A stretch of 64,000 nt of DNA, taken from contig NC_069116.1 in NCBI RefSeq assembly GCF_025612915.1, forward strand, positions 49,646,590 through 49,710,589, written 5' to 3'. This DNA comes from Magallana angulata (lineage: Eukaryota; Mollusca; Bivalvia; Ostreida; Ostreidae). The notes below the pieces were generated by a model that worked only from the letters and a program-made list of their open reading frames with translations, did no database searches and had not been told where the DNA came from. A program made the translations under genes and the position numbers. Below are positions 61,732 to 64,000 of this stretch, piece after piece. Each line of letters begins with the position of its first letter. Position 1 is the stretch's first letter.

Positions 61732-63282
61732 TCATGGTTTAATTTGATTGTAGAGGGAATATGAATTCATAGCAGAGGTAAACCTGTAAAAGATTAACAA
61801 CGGTACCAGTATTGTTTTAACGTACGCCCAGTTACGTTTGTTTCCGACGATTAGCTCTCTTCCTTCTGTCGGCCCATTTTGATAAACAGAGTACAGAAAC
61901 CAATTGATTAAATTTGTAATAGTTATAACCAGGGCAAACGAGGAGAGGAGTTTGGATCTTTTCTCTGACAGTACGTACCGCTGACACTGTATCAAAAGAG
62001 ATGTTTGTAAAAATGTTTCCAAAATCCAAAATATGTTTCGGAATAAAGCTGCCATGTGTTCACTTACTTGGGACTGGAGAGCAAAGAGCAGTCCATATGT
62101 GCTGTAGGCCACCACCCCAGCCGAACTAAACACCAGAATAGTTTCACTAGTCGTAAGAGGGCGATGGTTCTCTCTAATAATGTATCTTCTGGACAGGTTG
62201 TCAAAAGTAATGTAAACTATGACGATTATGGCAAGGGAATTAAAGCAATGACATATTTCGTAGGCAGTGTTTAGATGGTCACTGTCGTCTTTATAAACGA
62301 AGGACAGTAGCAGCCATGTCAAAAAGGTAGGCAGACTGAGGAATATTGAAATCATGATGGCGAAAACGTGGCTAGCGCGATTTTCAGTGCTCCTGGGCAA
62401 AAGGGCGGTAGTTTCATCACAAACGCCGTGTATTAGTTCTTCGCTGATAACACGTGAATGACAGTTTTGTTGCTTTGATGAGGAATGCCAAAATGATATA
62501 AAGAAACTGGATGCTAAAATGAAAAATTCCATACGGGTAGGTAGTAAAAAAGGAGTTAGCTTGCTATTAAGAGCGTGTTGGATTTTCGAATCAAAGTAAC
62601 AGCTGGTCGCATTTTTGAAAATAATCATATGGGATATGTTTGGATTCGTAGTATACGTATCGTTTAAGTTACTAACAACAGAGTTGAACCACAATCCAAA
62701 ATTAGCCAAAGAGATAAACACGACCGCAAAATTTATCTGTACAGATTTGTTAAAATAATGATTTCTGAAGTATGTTATGGCTCCCATTTGCAATATGATG
62801 AATAAGACAAGTACAGATGAACTAAGAAATCCAATGTAAATAATATTTTCTTCAGGAAATTTTTGGACACACTCCAGATCTATAGCAAAATTTACAGCGC
62901 TTTGCAATATGACTGCAAGGCCAAATAACCAAAGGAAAATAATCCTTAAGTTCATGGAATAATCTTTTGTCTCTGTATTTTCAGACTGAGGTATGATGAC
63001 TGAATTGGAGAATATGAGCACGACCAAGGCTATAACTCCACAGCTGACGAGTCCCATTACTAACCCCCAGACAATTGCACGCGCAGTATCATCAGTCGTT
63101 TGTTTTCCGGAATAGATTCCAAGGACTATACAGAAACAAGAAACCAAGTGCGCAAATGTTAGTGTAGGCGATATTTCCTCGTTCATGTTACTTTCACCTG
63201 GTTGAGCTGTAGGAGAAGTTCCAGAGGAAAACGGTAACAATATCGTTTTCACTATGCCATGAAGCCATGAAAAAGTTTTCAT
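61732..63282 (-). CDS. Otopetrin-like proton channel, array gene 6 (most canonical end)
   Basis: 516 residues from the ATG at 63282, five bases after the acceptor CTTTGTAG; 11 open upstream codons are presumed intronic. The most divergent of the six and the one whose ends look most like ordinary otopetrins: FLWLFGLAVILQSAVNFAI (helix 3), QINFAVVFISLANFGLWF (helix 5), LTPFLLPTRMEFFILASSFF (helix 6), FWILETFLQTSLLIQCQRY (helix 10), ITNLINWFLYSVYQ (helix 11) and VPLLIFYRFTSAMNSYSLY (helix 12). The N-half cysteine pair is kept (DLECVQK, SCYFDSK). The C-half pair is absent: ALQSQVS and RELIVGN stand at the two places. Loop 5-6 carries NDT, NIS and NAT sequons. The DGSTS motif of the other five is missing. 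Confidence 0.85.
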   Translation of the reverse strand: MKTFSWLHGIVKTILLPFSSGTSPTAQPGESNMNEEISPTLTFAHLVSCFCIVLGIYSGKQTTDDTARAIVWGLVMGLVSCGVIALVVLIFSNSVIIPQSENTETKDYSMNLRIIFLWLFGLAVILQSAVNFAIDLECVQKFPEENIIYIGFLSSSVLVLFIILQMGAITYFRNHYFNKSVQINFAVVFISLANFGLWFNSVVSNLNDTYTTNPNISHMIIFKNATSCYFDSKIQHALNSKLTPFLLPTRMEFFILASSFFISFWHSSSKQQNCHSRVISEELIHGVCDETTALLPRSTENRASHVFAIMISIFLSLPTFLTWLLLSFVYKDDSDHLNTAYEICHCFNSLAIIVIVYITFDNLSRRYIIRENHRPLTTSETILVFSSAGVVAYSTYGLLFALQSQVSEHMAALFRNIFWILETFLQTSLLIQCQRYVLSEKRSKLLSSFALVITITNLINWFLYSVYQNGPTEGRELIVGNKRNWAYVKTILVPLLIFYRFTSAMNSYSLYNQIKP

Positions 63283-64000
63283 GTTTCCTACAAAGATACA
63301 TTTATAAATCAACATACATACCGGTACAAATATTTACATGTACATGCATTCCAGATATAGAAATAATGGAAAATTTTATCATTAATATTACCATAAAACT
63401 TCTTCATAACATTTAAATATTGAAAAACAAATATGATCAATTTTATAATTTTTTCAAATATCATATGTTTCTTATTTTTATGCTCATATCAACAACATTT
63501 TGTTCTCGTATTTTTCTTAAATATATTTTATTCGATAAACTTAACATGCGGTTCAATCCAACTATTTAACTAAGTTTTCGGGGAAAACATTTTCTAATTA
63601 CTTATTGTTAAAGATGAAACGCTATAGCTTAATTGCTTAATAATCCTTGTAAAAACCTTTTTAGATTCTGAAAATTAAACGCAAATCTTTCCATTTCGGT
63701 TAAATATAAACCTAAAAAAAACGTCAGGTCAATTCAACTTAATACAATGTGTACACTGCGTAAAATTTACAATGAACAGTATTTACAAATAGAATATTTC
63801 TAATTTACATCATAATTATTTATTTGAAATGTTTTATAATGTCGGTCTAATAAAAAGTTTGTCTATATACAAACCTTTGTCTAGAAACACTGACTACATA
63901 TTCCACTCAATGGCGACTACGTATCCTTTTTTGTAAAGTTCGAGGGAATTCAACACGCCATAAGCCGCTTTCAGACAGGGAAATATCAGAGTATTACTTC
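63283..64000. other. Upstream region of array gene 6
   Basis: AT-rich sequence that should hold the gene 6 5' UTR intron and promoter. No seventh paralog begins before the window ends. Confidence 0.55.

Overview
The window looks like nuclear DNA from a bivalve mollusc, most likely an oyster. It is AT-rich, has split genes with short exons, is full of TACATGTA- and ACCGGT-type motifs and long palindromic mobile elements, and its proteins read as invertebrate forms of animal genes. The organism call is an inference.

Left part (1-12.2 kb): the minus strand carries an organellar/endosomal Na+/H+ exchanger (SLC9A8, NHE8-like). Fourteen coding exons are present and the last C-terminal exons lie beyond base 1. 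Its introns hold a young gag-only LTR element (1601-3353), a 72-bp tandem array copied from an exon edge (3657-4235), a hAT-like MITE and other repeats. SLC9A8 starts head-to-head with the next gene, so 12148-12927 is probably a shared promoter region.

Middle (12.9-33 kb): two tandem plus-strand MPV17L-like genes with the same four-exon structure (170 and 167 aa when spliced) are separated by about 5.6 kb of repeats. Converging on them from the right is an 18-exon SAC1 phosphoinositide phosphatase gene (SACM1L, 600 aa spliced). Two copies of one palindromic element lie in opposite orientation at about 11.2 and 34.8 kb, flanking this block.

Right part (36-63.3 kb): six minus-strand genes each have one long coding exon and a probable intron just before the start codon, and are spaced 4.6-5.8 kb apart. 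Their products (505-530 aa, 12 predicted membrane helices, ending in a PL-x-x-FY-x-F-x-S-type last helix) read as divergent otopetrin-family proton channels. This array is the best candidate here for a poorly described system. All six keep one extracellular cysteine pair; five keep a second pair at the symmetry-related place in the other half of the protein, and the sixth lacks both of those cysteines.

The rest is intergenic DNA with foldback elements, a SINE, a LINE fragment, microsatellites and homopolymer-rich repeats. No tRNA, rRNA, CRISPR array or bacterial-type operon was seen. All exon boundaries come from reading splice sites and frames by eye; phases were checked by adding exon lengths.
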